Shown one piece after another: positions 1 through 9,167 of a stretch of 64,000 nucleotides of DNA; position 1 is the first letter of the stretch; each line of letters begins with the position of its first letter. The stretch is from NCBI GenBank assembly GCA_963798455.1, contig CAWCTD010000003.1, positions 2,170,001 through 2,234,000 of the forward strand. The letters run 5' to 3'. The notes under the pieces are model-generated. The model was not told the DNA's origin. It searched no databases and worked only from the letters and a program-made list of their open reading frames with translations. Both the position numbers and the translations under genes were made by a program. Source of the stretch: CAWCTD01 sp963798455 (lineage in GTDB: Bacteria > Acidobacteriota > Terriglobia > Bryobacterales > Bryobacteraceae).

Positions 1-1
1 G

Positions 2-1438
2 GTGCCACCGACCGAAATGCGCGATCCAGTATTCAGCCGCAGTGCCTCCGGATGGTTCGATCCTACACCTCAGATATCAGATCTTGGTGTCAGGCTCTAC
101 TCAAAGTCGTCGGGGTACGCGTTGGGTCATCTGAAGAGCGTGGTTCAGAAGGTTTATTCCACTCCAGAGGACCAAGAAGCCCTCCGTTGGAAGCTGCGTC
201 ATGCCAGCGGGAGTTCACTAGACGAGAAACTCATGTCGTTTCTGTACCAAGCGGACCTTGAGGCAGTCGTCTCAAGCCTTTTCTTCGACACTCCGTCGCG
301 TCTCGCCCAGGTCTTTGCAGCACTGCGTTACGGTCGATTTGCTGTTCCAGACTCGCCCAGTGAAGAAAGACGGACGATCCGGAAACTCATTTGGAGCTTT
401 GGCTTCGGGACGTATTCGTTTCCCGATGGGAATCAGAAATTTTGGGAACGGCTCCGAAGCCTCGAGGCTGAAGCGAAGGTTCTGGCTGGGATGACAGAAG
501 AAGCGAAGGAGAAGCTTCGCAGCATCGCGGTAAACGTTTTCGTGTCGGTTGAGGAACTTCTTGACGCGAGCCTTGCGTTCATAGGCTGGGTCTTGTTGGA
601 GGATCACTACTCTAAGACGAAATTTCGCTTCAATGTTGACGAGGCGCGCCAGTTTGTTGCAGGCCGACTGAATGCGCGCGGCGCGGCGCAATATGACGCA
701 ACCGGGAAGAACACCCTTTATCCTCTTGTGGTCGGGTTGGACACCATCGCTGCGATGTGTGCCGAATACCGTGCGTTGCCGGACTATAGTGAATATGTCA
801 AGCCGGATGAAGAGTGCCCCGGGTACGCGTGCAACGCTGTCCATCCGTTCCCGCTTCGGCACACTGTGTTCATGATGGATCTTCGGGCCGAGGATGTAGA
901 CCATCTCATCAATGGACTTCGTACAATCACGAAGGATCTCACCAAAGCGGATTTGATGGCCATACGGAACAGGATGGACCATCAGAGGCCCGACTTTCCG
1001 AGCCGATCCGAGATCAGCGACATGTGTGCGGTCCTTGGCCGGGTCGTCACTTTCATGGAGGACAGTGGGATCTGCCCGCTACTATACAGAAGGAAGCGCC
1101 AAATCATGGATGGCTATGGCCGAGGGGAGATGGTTTTCGAGCGATACAACGGCCGCGAAGTGTCGATCAGCTGGCCTCCACTTACCAGCTTCCTTCCCAA
1201 ACCCAATACACCTCAGACGCTTGTACCGGGTCTTCGGTTCGGCAGCCCGGCTGAACTAGTGCGCTTCAGGTATCACGAGACATCTGCGTACGTAAGGCTC
1301 TGGAGCGGATATCCGACAAGAACCACACGAACGCGGCAAACCAGCAAGACTGCGGCATCCCCAGACCCCGTCGATGTGAGAGCCGTCGATGGTGGGCCGA
1401 CACTGGATACTGCAGGCGACCTGCCTCGCATAGGCTAA
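2..1438 (+). CDS. Hypothetical protein with a HEPN-like RNxxxH motif, probably 5'-truncated
   Basis: An open frame runs from the left edge to TAA at 1436-1438 (478 residues if the GTG at base 2 is used). It probably begins upstream of the window, since base 2 is at the edge and no ribosome binding site can be seen. I do not recognise the family. No signal peptide or membrane span is obvious, and the middle is mostly helical. Near residue 322 a predicted helix carries R-N-R-M-D-H, which fits the RNxxxH signature of HEPN ribonuclease domains. The last 60 residues are rich in Thr, Arg and Pro and look disordered. Codon use is less GC-biased than in the neighbours, and a repeat-rich non-coding stretch follows, so an accessory or horizontally acquired gene is plausible. 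The nuclease assignment is inference from a short motif. Confidence 0.5.
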   Translation: MPPTEMRDPVFSRSASGWFDPTPQISDLGVRLYSKSSGYALGHLKSVVQKVYSTPEDQEALRWKLRHASGSSLDEKLMSFLYQADLEAVVSSLFFDTPSRLAQVFAALRYGRFAVPDSPSEERRTIRKLIWSFGFGTYSFPDGNQKFWERLRSLEAEAKVLAGMTEEAKEKLRSIAVNVFVSVEELLDASLAFIGWVLLEDHYSKTKFRFNVDEARQFVAGRLNARGAAQYDATGKNTLYPLVVGLDTIAAMCAEYRALPDYSEYVKPDEECPGYACNAVHPFPLRHTVFMMDLRAEDVDHLINGLRTITKDLTKADLMAIRNRMDHQRPDFPSRSEISDMCAVLGRVVTFMEDSGICPLLYRRKRQIMDGYGRGEMVFERYNGREVSISWPPLTSFLPKPNTPQTLVPGLRFGSPAELVRFRYHETSAYVRLWSGYPTRTTRTRQTSKTAASPDPVDVRAVDGGPTLDTAGDLPRIG

Positions 1439-1707
1439 CATGGAAGGACGAAGTCACAGGAGGCCGGCCGCGGTCCGAAGGTTGATCCACGGCCATGCTG
1501 GCTGATCGCTCCTCGCCGAGTCCCCGTCACGTCAACTGGACGGGAAACGCCCATGCGGTAGATGTGCACAGGCGGGACGCGAGCCCCAAGTCCCGACATG
1601 GGAAGTGAGGGCGGCGGCAACGGGCGGTGTGGCGCTCGCCGCGTAAGGTGGAGCGTTGGTTGACTGCCGCGGGTGGCGCCACGGCGAGGAACCGAGCGTC
1701 AATGGCG

Positions 1708-1725
1708 GCGGGGCTGAAGCCCCGC
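1708..1725. repeat. Perfect 8-bp hairpin of REP-like type
   Basis: GCGGGGCT, a GA loop and AGCCCCGC form a perfect stem. Short hairpins of this GGGGCTGAAGCCCC form are often dispersed in GC-rich bacterial genomes. No U-tract follows, so it is not a typical terminator. Confidence 0.55.
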
Positions 1726-1802
1726 GCAGACTGAAAGCCCAGTGCCACTTAGTTCTTCCAAGACTGACCAGAACGCCTTTGTGAAGCGGATGCCCCCGTC
1801 CG

Positions 1803-1823
1803 CGGCCGGCCCCTGGCCGGCCG
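1803..1823. repeat. Perfect 9-bp GC-only inverted repeat with a 3-nt loop
   Basis: CGGCCGGCC, loop CCT, then the exact reverse complement GGCCGGCCG. It is a very stable potential hairpin inside the non-coding block. Its function is unknown. Confidence 0.6.
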
Positions 1824-1894
1824 GGCCGGTGGTGAGAGGGCTTGAATCTTCTTCCGAAGCAGCGGGTCCAGGGAGACCCGCGCAGACCGGGGCA

Positions 1895-2021
1895 GGCTGC
1901 TGAAAAGGGGTCCATCAGGATCGCTCCCTCACGGTCGCGGCTCGGTAAGTTGTTGCAACGACGTGGGCGCAATTCTGAGCCGCGCGCGTTAGCAAACGGT
2001 TGCCGGACTTTTTCAGCAACC
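1895..2021. repeat. Imperfect inverted repeats bounding a ~125-bp segment
   Basis: The left arm GGCTGCTGAAAAGGGGTCC (1895-1913) and right arm GGACTTTTTCAGCAACC (2005-2021) are imperfect reverse complements around a segment of about 90 bases with no ORF. The layout resembles a small non-autonomous mobile element or a decayed insertion-sequence end. TTTTTCAGCA occurs again at about 61021, beside another inverted repeat. Confidence 0.4.
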
Positions 2022-2118
2022 TCTGAAAGCCCGCCCCCCGCCGGATGTCAGCCGATCGGGAAAAAACCACCTCCCTCGGCGACGAATGGGCGTATATTCG
2101 AGGGTAGCCTAGGAGGAA

Positions 2119-3246
2119 ATGATGAGAGCTTGTCTTACGGTCCTGTTCCTCTCCTTGATGGCGCTACCCCTCGGCGCACAGCGCCGGAGTGTCACCATCA
2201 GTCCCGCAACCCCCGAAGGAAGGATGCTCCAGCAAGTCAGGGACGAGTCCGACGACGCGAAGAAGCTGGCGTTGGCGGAGCAGTTTCTGGCGCAGTACCC
2301 CGACGACGAAGGGATCCCCTGGGTCTACTCCGTGATGCTGGCCAGTTGGACCAAGACCGGCCAGTTCGACAAGACCATGGCCACCGCCGAGAAGCTGCTT
2401 GCCAAGGACCCAACCGATCTGGAACCCGCTCTGGCGGCCTTGAAAGCGGCCGAGGCGAAGAAGGACCCGGATGCGGTGCTCAAGTGGGCCGTGCTGTCCT
2501 CGGACCTTGCGCGCAAGCGCATCCAGGCGCCCAAAGCCCAGGACGAAGATGACGAGCTACTCAAGCTGCGCGTCGATTTCGCCAAACAACTGGACACGTA
2601 CACGGAGTACGCGCTCGCCACCTCAGCGGCTCAGGCCCCGGAGGCGGCGAAGAAGATCGAACTGCTGAGGACACTCGAGCAGCGGGCCCCGGAAAGCAAG
2701 TATCTGTCCCAGGCAATGGGAACCTACTTCCTGGCACTGCTACAGAGCGGCGATATGCCGGCCGCGGTCGCCGTGGCAGAGAAGGTCATTCCCCAGGGCC
2801 AGGGCACCGAAGACATGCTGGCGGCGGCCGGGGACTTCTACCTGCGCCAGAACAAGGAGCCGCAGAAAGTCCTCGACTACTCCTCCAAGCTGATCGAGTT
2901 GGCCAGCACGAGGCCGAAGCCGGACGGGGTCAGCGACGCCGACTGGCAGAAGAGGAAGAACTACTTCCTTGGGTTCGGGCAGTGGCTGACCGGCGCGCTG
3001 TACAGTTCTCAGGGCAAATTCAGCGAGGCGGACAAGACACTGCGGGCGGCTCTGCCCCTGCTCGAGGGCAACGACCAGCTCAAGGCCGGCGCTCTCTACA
3101 ATATCGGGCTGGCCAACCACAGGCTCAAGAACGTTCCCGAGGCCGTCAAGTTCTATGAGCAATGCGCCGCCATCCAGAGCCCTTACCAGCCCCTGGCCGC
3201 AGCGAACCTCAAAGCGCTTCGAGCGGTGTACAAGGTCGTCAAGTAG
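2119..3246 (+). CDS. Secreted TPR-repeat protein
   Basis: A 375-residue protein with an N-terminal signal peptide (hydrophobic residues 4-18, likely cleavage after LGAQ) followed by helical repeats. TPR-like units are clearest near residues 40-75, 215-250 and 290-365, the last with the NIGLANHRLKN pattern typical of TPR helices. It is probably periplasmic and mediates protein contacts; no catalytic domain is visible. AGGAGG at 2111-2116 lies just before two consecutive ATG codons (2119 and 2122), and spacing favours the second. The gene stands alone, convergent with the next one. Confidence 0.7.
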   Translation: MMRACLTVLFLSLMALPLGAQRRSVTISPATPEGRMLQQVRDESDDAKKLALAEQFLAQYPDDEGIPWVYSVMLASWTKTGQFDKTMATAEKLLAKDPTDLEPALAALKAAEAKKDPDAVLKWAVLSSDLARKRIQAPKAQDEDDELLKLRVDFAKQLDTYTEYALATSAAQAPEAAKKIELLRTLEQRAPESKYLSQAMGTYFLALLQSGDMPAAVAVAEKVIPQGQGTEDMLAAAGDFYLRQNKEPQKVLDYSSKLIELASTRPKPDGVSDADWQKRKNYFLGFGQWLTGALYSSQGKFSEADKTLRAALPLLEGNDQLKAGALYNIGLANHRLKNVPEAVKFYEQCAAIQSPYQPLAAANLKALRAVYKVVK

Positions 3247-3277
3247 ACATTCTCGTCACCGGCCGCGGTTCGAGCTT

Positions 3278-3883
3278 TCAATAGCTCCACGCGTCGTACT
3301 TGATCTCGCTCTTGTCCGCCAACTGCTGGAGCCAGACGATGTTACGGCGGACTTCCAGGAAAGGTCCCTGCTGGCCGTACCGCGCAGTGGCGTTCCAGAC
3401 CTTCATCTGCGCGCCCATCGAGTACAGAGTGTGACCTTTGAGCAGGGTGAAGGAGCCCCACTGCCGGGGCGGATACTGCGTGCTCGTGCCCAGCTCAAAC
3501 TTGCGCAACAACGGTGTTATGGACTTGTCAACCGCCTCCAGCGGCGAGATGGTGATTTCATTCGGTATGGCTGCATTGATCCCCGCCGGCAGATAGACTA
3601 TGGTGTACCTGCCCGGAGCAAAACCCCGGAACTCGAACCGGCCCGTCTTGTCCGCGGTGGCGATCGGGACATTCGACAAGAGCCTGGCCTTGCCGCGGAA
3701 CGAATCCGCGTCCTCGACGATGTCGCAGAGGATCAGACGCGCGCCGGCCATGGGCTTGCCGCTCCTGCCAAGAAACACGCCGCTCGCGGTCGTGCCCGGA
3801 CTCGATTGCGATTTCGGTTGCTGGCCCGGAAGGTACCCGGCTAGTGCCAGAAGGATCAGCGTATGCCACCACTTGGGCGCCAT
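3278..3883 (-). CDS. Secreted protein with carboxypeptidase-regulatory-like domain
   Basis: Starting at ATG 3883, preceded by a GAGGAGGAA ribosome binding site, the product is 201 residues. A signal peptide (residues 1-21, WWHTLILLALAGYLPGQ) leads into an Ig-like beta fold with the pattern G-x-F-L-G-R-S-G-K-P-M-A-G-A-R and later T-A-D-K-T-G-R-F-E-F-R-G-F-A-P-G-R-Y. These are hallmarks of carboxypeptidase-regulatory-like / CarboxypepD_reg domains, which are common in acidobacterial envelope proteins. The C-terminal 70 residues are unrecognised. The frame extends 20 codons upstream, but the shorter start has the better ribosome binding site and signal peptide. Confidence 0.7.
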   Translation of the reverse strand: MAPKWWHTLILLALAGYLPGQQPKSQSSPGTTASGVFLGRSGKPMAGARLILCDIVEDADSFRGKARLLSNVPIATADKTGRFEFRGFAPGRYTIVYLPAGINAAIPNEITISPLEAVDKSITPLLRKFELGTSTQYPPRQWGSFTLLKGHTLYSMGAQMKVWNATARYGQQGPFLEVRRNIVWLQQLADKSEIKYDAWSY

Positions 3884-4002
3884 GCTTCCTCCTCGTCGCC
3901 ATCCAGTATATGCCCAATTCCGGCTGTCGTGGGAGCGCTTCAAGCGGCTTGCCCACCGCTACGTACCGTACTGTCGGAAACCCCATCCTTACCCGGAAGG
4001 GT

Positions 4003-5238
4003 TCACGCCGCGAAGTAGATGCTTACGGCCCGGACCACCTCTTCGATGTCGAATTTCGGGGGGGTCCGTTCGAACGCGGCGATGCCGACGACGATATCCA
4101 GCAGGTCTTTGGGGAAGCATGCGCGCAATCCTTCCTTCGAGTGATCGAGGCACTCCCGCAGCGCGCGATCCGCAGGCACAGGGAAGTAGTCGACCCCGTG
4201 CAACCCGCACTCGCGCCGCAGGATCTCGAGAAACGTGGTCTCGCTGATCCCGTCGATTCTGATCTTGTTCTTGATCCGCCTGATGAAGGCTTCTTCGGCG
4301 AGGCTGCTCACGTCCAGGTTGGTCGCGAACACCACAATCAGCTCGAATGGCATCTCGATGGTCGCGCCGAACCACGACAGATAGTCCACGCGCCGGTCGA
4401 GCGGCACGATCCAGCGATTCAGGAGTTCGCGCGGCTGGATCCGCTGCCGCCCGAAATCATCGATCACCAGGATGCCGTTGTTGGCCTTCATCTGCACCGG
4501 CGCACGGACGATATGCTGATTCTGGTCGACGAAAGGCTCCAACATGTCGGCGCGCAGTTCCCCTCCGACCGAAAGGAATGGACGGTGACAGAGCACCCAG
4601 CGGGGATCGATGTGCCGCGGTTGATTCTCCGCGGCCTGGTGCGTGATGGGGTCGAAGATGCTCAGCACCTGACTGGACACCTCGACGGCGTAGGGTATGT
4701 AGACGTAATCGTGATAGATGCGTTTGAGCCTTTCAGCGATGCTGGTTTTGCCGTTGCCGGTCGGGCCGTACAGAAAGATGGCACCCCCGGTCATGAGCGC
4801 GGCGCCGAGATTGCTGACGATGTCTTCCGTGAGAACCAAGTCCGAAAGCTGGCCGGCCAGTGACTCCCGCGTTATATCGGGCTTGAGAGCCTGCGCGCAG
4901 ACCATGCGGCGGTACTCAGCAAGGGAGACCGGCGCCGGGCCGGCATACCGGCTCTTCCGGTAAGCCTCCTGGGCCACCTGGAGTCCCTTCATGGTCAGCG
5001 TGAACTCATAATTATGGCCGACGACCCGCTTGGTCTCGACAAGTTGGTCCTTCAGCATCCCGGCGTAGATCTCGTTGACCACGTTGTAATCGAGCTTGGT
5101 CTCGCTGGTCAGGCTGCTGAGGCTCGTAGTGCCCTCCAAATAGACCCGTTTCAGCACCAGATCGGAGACCAGCGCGCGGGGGATCCCGATTTCCTGCATG
5201 GCGCGGGCCGGTTTAGGCAAACAAACTGGATTTTTCAT
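4003..5238 (-). CDS. AAA+ ATPase with N-terminal winged-helix-like domain
   Basis: A 411-residue cytoplasmic protein. Residues about 20-95 look like a winged helix. An AAA module follows, with Walker A GPTGNGKTS (about 158-166), Walker B GILVIDDF (about 255-262) and a sensor-1-like FATN (about 304-307). The segment after Walker B (RELLNRWIVPLDRRVDYLSW) and the C-terminal lid resemble bacterial ATPases that remodel or regulate partner proteins. The substrate is unknown. It has no operon partner: the gene upstream is a remnant and the one downstream is a secreted protein with its own ribosome binding site. The start at 5238 has AGGAGAGG upstream with slightly long spacing; Met14 is an alternative. 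Confidence 0.75.
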   Translation of the reverse strand: MKNPVCLPKPARAMQEIGIPRALVSDLVLKRVYLEGTTSLSSLTSETKLDYNVVNEIYAGMLKDQLVETKRVVGHNYEFTLTMKGLQVAQEAYRKSRYAGPAPVSLAEYRRMVCAQALKPDITRESLAGQLSDLVLTEDIVSNLGAALMTGGAIFLYGPTGNGKTSIAERLKRIYHDYVYIPYAVEVSSQVLSIFDPITHQAAENQPRHIDPRWVLCHRPFLSVGGELRADMLEPFVDQNQHIVRAPVQMKANNGILVIDDFGRQRIQPRELLNRWIVPLDRRVDYLSWFGATIEMPFELIVVFATNLDVSSLAEEAFIRRIKNKIRIDGISETTFLEILRRECGLHGVDYFPVPADRALRECLDHSKEGLRACFPKDLLDIVVGIAAFERTPPKFDIEEVVRAVSIYFAA

Positions 5239-5505
5239 TGCGGTGCTATTCCTCTCCTGTCAGGTGCGCGGCCAAGCTACTGTCTTTCAGGAAGTATCCA
5301 AGATTTCTGTTTTCCTTCCCCGCAACCAGCCAGTATACTCCCACCCGCCCCTGACGCCTGGGCCGAGACCGCGCCACCGGACGGCGTGCAGGGCAACATT
5401 CTCAACAGCAGCACGGCCGGGGAATCTAGCGATACTCGTCGAACATCCAGCTCGAACTCAAGGTTTGTTCCGTTCGTGTTCGCGACGGCCGGCCGCGTTT
5501 ACGCA

Positions 5506-5775
5506 GTCCACATCATCAATTCACGAACCACGTACCAATTCGACCGGCACTTCTCGGTCCGGGCGATCGGCCGGTATGACAGCTCGCAGAAGCGTATCCT
5601 GGCTGACTTGCTCGGGGCCTGGGAGTTTGCACCCGGCACCGTAGCCTACGCCGGATACGGCGCTCTCTACGAGCGCCGTGGCTGGGATGGCCTCGACTGG
5701 CTTCCGGGGCAGGGCAGCCTGCTGAACACCCGGCGGGGATTCTCTTTCAAGCTCTCCCATCTATACCGGTTCTGA
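5506..5775 (+). pseudogene. C-terminal remnant of an outer-membrane beta-barrel protein
   Basis: The frame ending at TGA 5773-5775 encodes alternating amphipathic strands: INSRTTYQFDRHFSVRAIGR, then a strand pair around APGTVAYAGYGALYE, and a terminal strand ending in LSHLYRF. A C-terminal phenylalanine on a last beta strand is the usual signature of outer-membrane barrels, and the strand pattern resembles the C-terminal barrel of DUF5916-type proteins. Upstream codons (5246-5505) give no continuation of a barrel and no start with a ribosome binding site, so only the last third or less survives. Confidence 0.55.
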
Positions 5776-5789
5776 CCGCGCGGGTCTGG

Positions 5790-5820
5790 TTGTGAAGCGG
5801 GGAGGGTAGCCATGTATAAT
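5790..5820 (+). promoter_or_regulatory. Candidate sigma-70 promoter of the SGNH hydrolase gene
   Basis: A perfect -10 element TATAAT lies at 5815-5820, with TTGTGA at 5790-5795 as a possible -35 (19-base spacing, longer than ideal). The GGGAGGAG ribosome binding site and ATG 5846 follow closely. Confidence 0.45.
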
Positions 5821-5845
5821 CTCAAGACCGGGAGGAGATTCTCCA

Positions 5846-7159
5846 ATGAAGCTGCGAGTGACGCTGGTCCTGGTCCTTTTGCAACTCGGTCATTTGGCCT
5901 TCGCACAGGCTCAACAGACCGGACAGGAACATTGGGTGGCCACCTGGGCCACGGCACAACTGCTGGCGCGCACACCGCCGCCGCAAGCTCCAGCGGCGCA
6001 AGCCGCTCCAGCCGCGCCCGCTCAACCCGCGGCGCTGACTCCGCAGTCCATAGGCGCCCGAGGCTTCAGCGATCAGACCGTGCGCATGATCGTGCGCACC
6101 AGCATCGGCGGCCGCCGTCTGCGCGTGAAGCTCTCCAACGCATTTGGAAGCACGGCGGTTGTCGTCGGCGCGGCGCACGTTGCGATCCACGGCAAGGAAT
6201 CCGAGATTGTGCCGGGATCGGACCGGGCCCTTTCCTTCAACGGCAAGCCCGCCTGCACGATCGGCCCGGGAATGGTGATTCTGAGCGACCCGGTGGATCT
6301 GAACGTTCCGCCGTTCGGCGATCTGGCGGTCAGCCTCTATTTCCCGGGCGAGACGGGGCCTCCGACCATACACACCGCCGGCCTTCACACAACCTACATC
6401 TCCAAGAGCGGGGATGCCACGGCTCAGGCGGCGATTGCCGAGGCTGTCACGACGCAGGCGTACTACTATCTCGCCGCTGTCGATGTGATGGCTCCCGCCG
6501 AGGCATCGGTCATTGTCGCTTTCGGCGACTCCATCACGGACGGCGCCCGCTCGACACCGGACACCAATCACAGTTGGCCTGCGTTGCTGGCGGCCAGGCT
6601 CGTCTCAAACAAGGAGACGGCGAACGTCGGAGTCGCCAACCTGGGGATCGGCGGCAACCGGGTACTGCGTGACGGTACCGGAGCGAGCGCCGTGGCCCGC
6701 TTCGACCGCGATGTGCTGAGCCAGTCCGGCGCCCAGTGGCTGATGGTTCTCGAAGGCATTAACGACATCGGCAGACAGGTCACCGTCCCCGCGGAAGCGG
6801 CATCGGCCGAGGACCTCATCGGGGCCTACAAGCAGATCATCGAGCAGGCGCACACGCACGGCATCAAGGTCATCGGCTGCACGCTCACGCCGTATGAAGG
6901 AGCCAGTTACTCCAGCGAAAACGGGGAAGCGATCCGGGAAGCTGTCAACACTTGGATCCGCACCAGCGGAGTCTATGACTTCGTGGTTGATTTCGAGGCG
7001 GTTACGCGCGACCCGAACAACCCAAAGCGCTTCCGCGCCGACCTCGATCCCGGCGACCACCTGCACCCGAACGATGCGGGCTACCAGGCCATGGCCGACG
7101 CGGTTGACCTCTCGATCTTCACCGGGAAGCGAGCCGCGCCGCCGCCCGCCGCCCGCTGA
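5846..7159 (+). CDS. Secreted SGNH/GDSL-family esterase
   Basis: A 437-residue protein with a signal peptide (residues 1-20) and an Ala/Pro-rich linker. A beta-sandwich-like region (about 60-210) precedes the SGNH hydrolase domain. All four blocks are visible: GDSITDG with the nucleophile near Ser229, GIGGNR (block II Gly), GINDIGR (block III Asn) and GDHLHPNDAGY (catalytic Asp-x-x-His). The family deacylates sugars or polysaccharides, and the secretion signal with a GH51 arabinofuranosidase next door suggests an acetyl-xylan or pectin esterase role (inference). GGGAGGAG precedes ATG 5846. Confidence 0.85.
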   Translation: MKLRVTLVLVLLQLGHLAFAQAQQTGQEHWVATWATAQLLARTPPPQAPAAQAAPAAPAQPAALTPQSIGARGFSDQTVRMIVRTSIGGRRLRVKLSNAFGSTAVVVGAAHVAIHGKESEIVPGSDRALSFNGKPACTIGPGMVILSDPVDLNVPPFGDLAVSLYFPGETGPPTIHTAGLHTTYISKSGDATAQAAIAEAVTTQAYYYLAAVDVMAPAEASVIVAFGDSITDGARSTPDTNHSWPALLAARLVSNKETANVGVANLGIGGNRVLRDGTGASAVARFDRDVLSQSGAQWLMVLEGINDIGRQVTVPAEAASAEDLIGAYKQIIEQAHTHGIKVIGCTLTPYEGASYSSENGEAIREAVNTWIRTSGVYDFVVDFEAVTRDPNNPKRFRADLDPGDHLHPNDAGYQAMADAVDLSIFTGKRAAPPPAAR

Positions 7160-7163
7160 AACG

Positions 7164-9167
7164 CTAGCGCCCCCTGGCCAATTCGATCACGGTGACGCTG
7201 AGGCGCGGAAACACGTGCTCGAACGCCGCGCCCTCGACCGTGAGCGTCACTGGCGTGGGGACTATGGCCTCCGGCGTCTCTTCGCTGTTCATCGCAGCAA
7301 GGCCCGCCGCGGTCAGTTGGGAGCCGCGGGCCGAGGCGGCACTGAACCCGGAGAGCCGCACCGAGACGCGAATGTCGCGCGTAAGGTGCCGGTTCACAGA
7401 GAACAGCGTCAGCTTGTCGCCTGTGTCATTCAGCGCCGCGACCACATCGAGGTAAGGAACCCCCTGGATGTTGGGGATCCGCCGCACGCCGTCCTCGACG
7501 TCGTACTGTTCCACCTGTGTCCGCGTGTCCACCAGCCTGGTCCCGTCCGCCGTCGAATACATGCGGAAAGCCCAGTAGGCCGGGACGCCGTATACACGCC
7601 CACGCTTCTGCCAGATCCCGCCGAACTCAATCAGACCGGTCATGTCGGCAATCGGGGTGAAGTCAGCCACGCGCATCAGCGTGTTCAGGAAGCCGGCGGC
7701 GCAGAGCGCCCCGCCCAGGTTATCGTACATGGGCGCGCGTGTTCGATCCCCGCTGTAAAGCCACTCGGTAAACGCGATCTTCACCCGCTCCCTGGCCCTG
7801 GCATCGTCGTCGATCTGCTTCTTCATGGCGCGCAACTGCCGCTCCAGGCCCACCGGCAGCGCGAGGCCGGCTTGGGCGATGAATTCCGTGCTCGGGTTGG
7901 CCCTCACCACGTCGCCCGTGTTGACCACGAAATGCGTGGACATGTAGTTGAAGAACTCCGGACCCAGCCGCAGCAGTTCTGCGTTCCACGGCTCGAAGTG
8001 GTCGGGGTCCTGACCATTGGCGATCAGCACGCTGCGTGGATCCACCTTGCGCACGGCTGTGCTGAAGAGCCTGGTCCGGTCCGCCAGCCGCGGGAGCGTC
8101 GGGTAGCCTATCTGGAAGTTGCCCCAGAGCTCGTTGCCCAGTTCCCACAACAATCCGCCGGCCTTGTCGCCCCATTTCCCGTTCACGTAGCTAACCCAGC
8201 CGGCGGCCTCTTGCGGCGTGCCGCTGCCCAGGTTCAAGGCGATCTGGGGGCGGCTGCCGATCAACTGGCAGAAGCGCAACAACTCGTCGGTGCCGAAATG
8301 GTTGTACTCCGGCATTCCCCACGCCTGGTTCAACATGCTGACGCGCTTCGCCAGCGGTCCCACGCCGTCAGGCCAGTGATACCCGGAGGTGAAGTTGCCG
8401 CCATAGCGCAACACCGGGCTGTTCAGAGCCTTCGACATGGCGATCATCTCCGGGTTCATCCCTTCCACGTGGTCAGCCGGATAGAGGAACGCCTGATCGA
8501 TCAGCACGCGGGCCTCGTCGGAGACCGCGATCACGAAATCCACCGGCTCCAGGCTCGCCACGCTTCCTTTGGGGAGTTCCAGGGCGAACTCGTAGCGCGT
8601 CCAGACACTCGAGGTGAGCCTCAGCAGCGCCTTCGCAAAGACCTGATCCGGGTTGTTTCGCTTGCGGAGCGAGACCTCGACTTCCCTGCTCCCGCTGACG
8701 GGCTTGACGTACAGGCTGCCGTTGTAACGCAGCGTGCGGTGTACTGGCAGGTACACTTGCTGCCGCACGCCGGTCTGCTTGCCCGGCAGCGCCATCACCA
8801 GCAGAGAGCGGTAGGAGTTGGCGGCGTCTCCATAGCGGGGCTCGTAGCGCCAGCCTTGGGCGGCATCCAGTGGCTCCCAGGGCAGAGGCAACCCGATGTT
8901 GGAGGACTGGAGCAGTTCCTTACGCAGCGTCACCATCTGGCTTACACGCCGCGCGCTCCAAAGGTTCTCCTCAAAGCTGGGGTTCTCCAGCACCTGCGCC
9001 CAGAGCCCGCCGTAGATGCTGTTTCCGATGGGCTCCAGGAATGTGCCGTAGATCGTTCTCGGGATAGCGTGCTGGATCTTGGAGGCGTCCACCTCGACAA
9101 CCGCGCCGGTTTGCCCGTAGAGAGCGCTGCCCAGACTCAGGGCCAAAAAGAACAGGGATCTTCGCAT
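7164..9167 (-). CDS. Secreted alpha-L-arabinofuranosidase (GH51 family)
   Basis: From ATG 9167, which has AGGAGAGG upstream, the product is 667 residues with a signal peptide ending near LYGQ. Typical GH51 features follow: the opening segment IPRTIYGTFLEPIGNSIYGG, a carbohydrate-binding-like insert (about 100-230), a TIM barrel with acid/base Glu346 in WELGNELWG and nucleophile Glu468 in IAFTEWLYSG, and a C-terminal beta domain. Family members release terminal L-arabinose from arabinoxylan, arabinan or arabinogalactan. It is convergent with the SGNH esterase, 4 bases apart. The frame extends 16 codons upstream, but that start lacks a ribosome binding site and would bury the signal peptide. 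Confidence 0.88.
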   Translation of the reverse strand: MRRSLFFLALSLGSALYGQTGAVVEVDASKIQHAIPRTIYGTFLEPIGNSIYGGLWAQVLENPSFEENLWSARRVSQMVTLRKELLQSSNIGLPLPWEPLDAAQGWRYEPRYGDAANSYRSLLVMALPGKQTGVRQQVYLPVHRTLRYNGSLYVKPVSGSREVEVSLRKRNNPDQVFAKALLRLTSSVWTRYEFALELPKGSVASLEPVDFVIAVSDEARVLIDQAFLYPADHVEGMNPEMIAMSKALNSPVLRYGGNFTSGYHWPDGVGPLAKRVSMLNQAWGMPEYNHFGTDELLRFCQLIGSRPQIALNLGSGTPQEAAGWVSYVNGKWGDKAGGLLWELGNELWGNFQIGYPTLPRLADRTRLFSTAVRKVDPRSVLIANGQDPDHFEPWNAELLRLGPEFFNYMSTHFVVNTGDVVRANPSTEFIAQAGLALPVGLERQLRAMKKQIDDDARARERVKIAFTEWLYSGDRTRAPMYDNLGGALCAAGFLNTLMRVADFTPIADMTGLIEFGGIWQKRGRVYGVPAYWAFRMYSTADGTRLVDTRTQVEQYDVEDGVRRIPNIQGVPYLDVVAALNDTGDKLTLFSVNRHLTRDIRVSVRLSGFSAASARGSQLTAAGLAAMNSEETPEAIVPTPVTLTVEGAAFEHVFPRLSVTVIELARGR

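Larger units (their letters stand above)
1439..2118. other. Non-coding region with several inverted repeats
   Basis: This stretch of about 680 bases has no convincing gene; the small open frames in it are GC-driven and unlike known proteins. It holds two compact perfect hairpins (1708-1725 and 1803-1823) and a longer imperfect inverted repeat (1895-1913 against 2005-2021). It separates the atypical left-edge ORF from the ordinary acidobacterial genes. The promoter of the TPR gene should lie near its right end, but I see no clear -35/-10 pair. Confidence 0.6.

Noticed and set aside
1439..2118. Group II intron, tRNA or other structured RNA
   Set aside because: Hairpins are present, but no intron domain V, cloverleaf or known RNA consensus could be recognised; kept only as a repeat-rich region.
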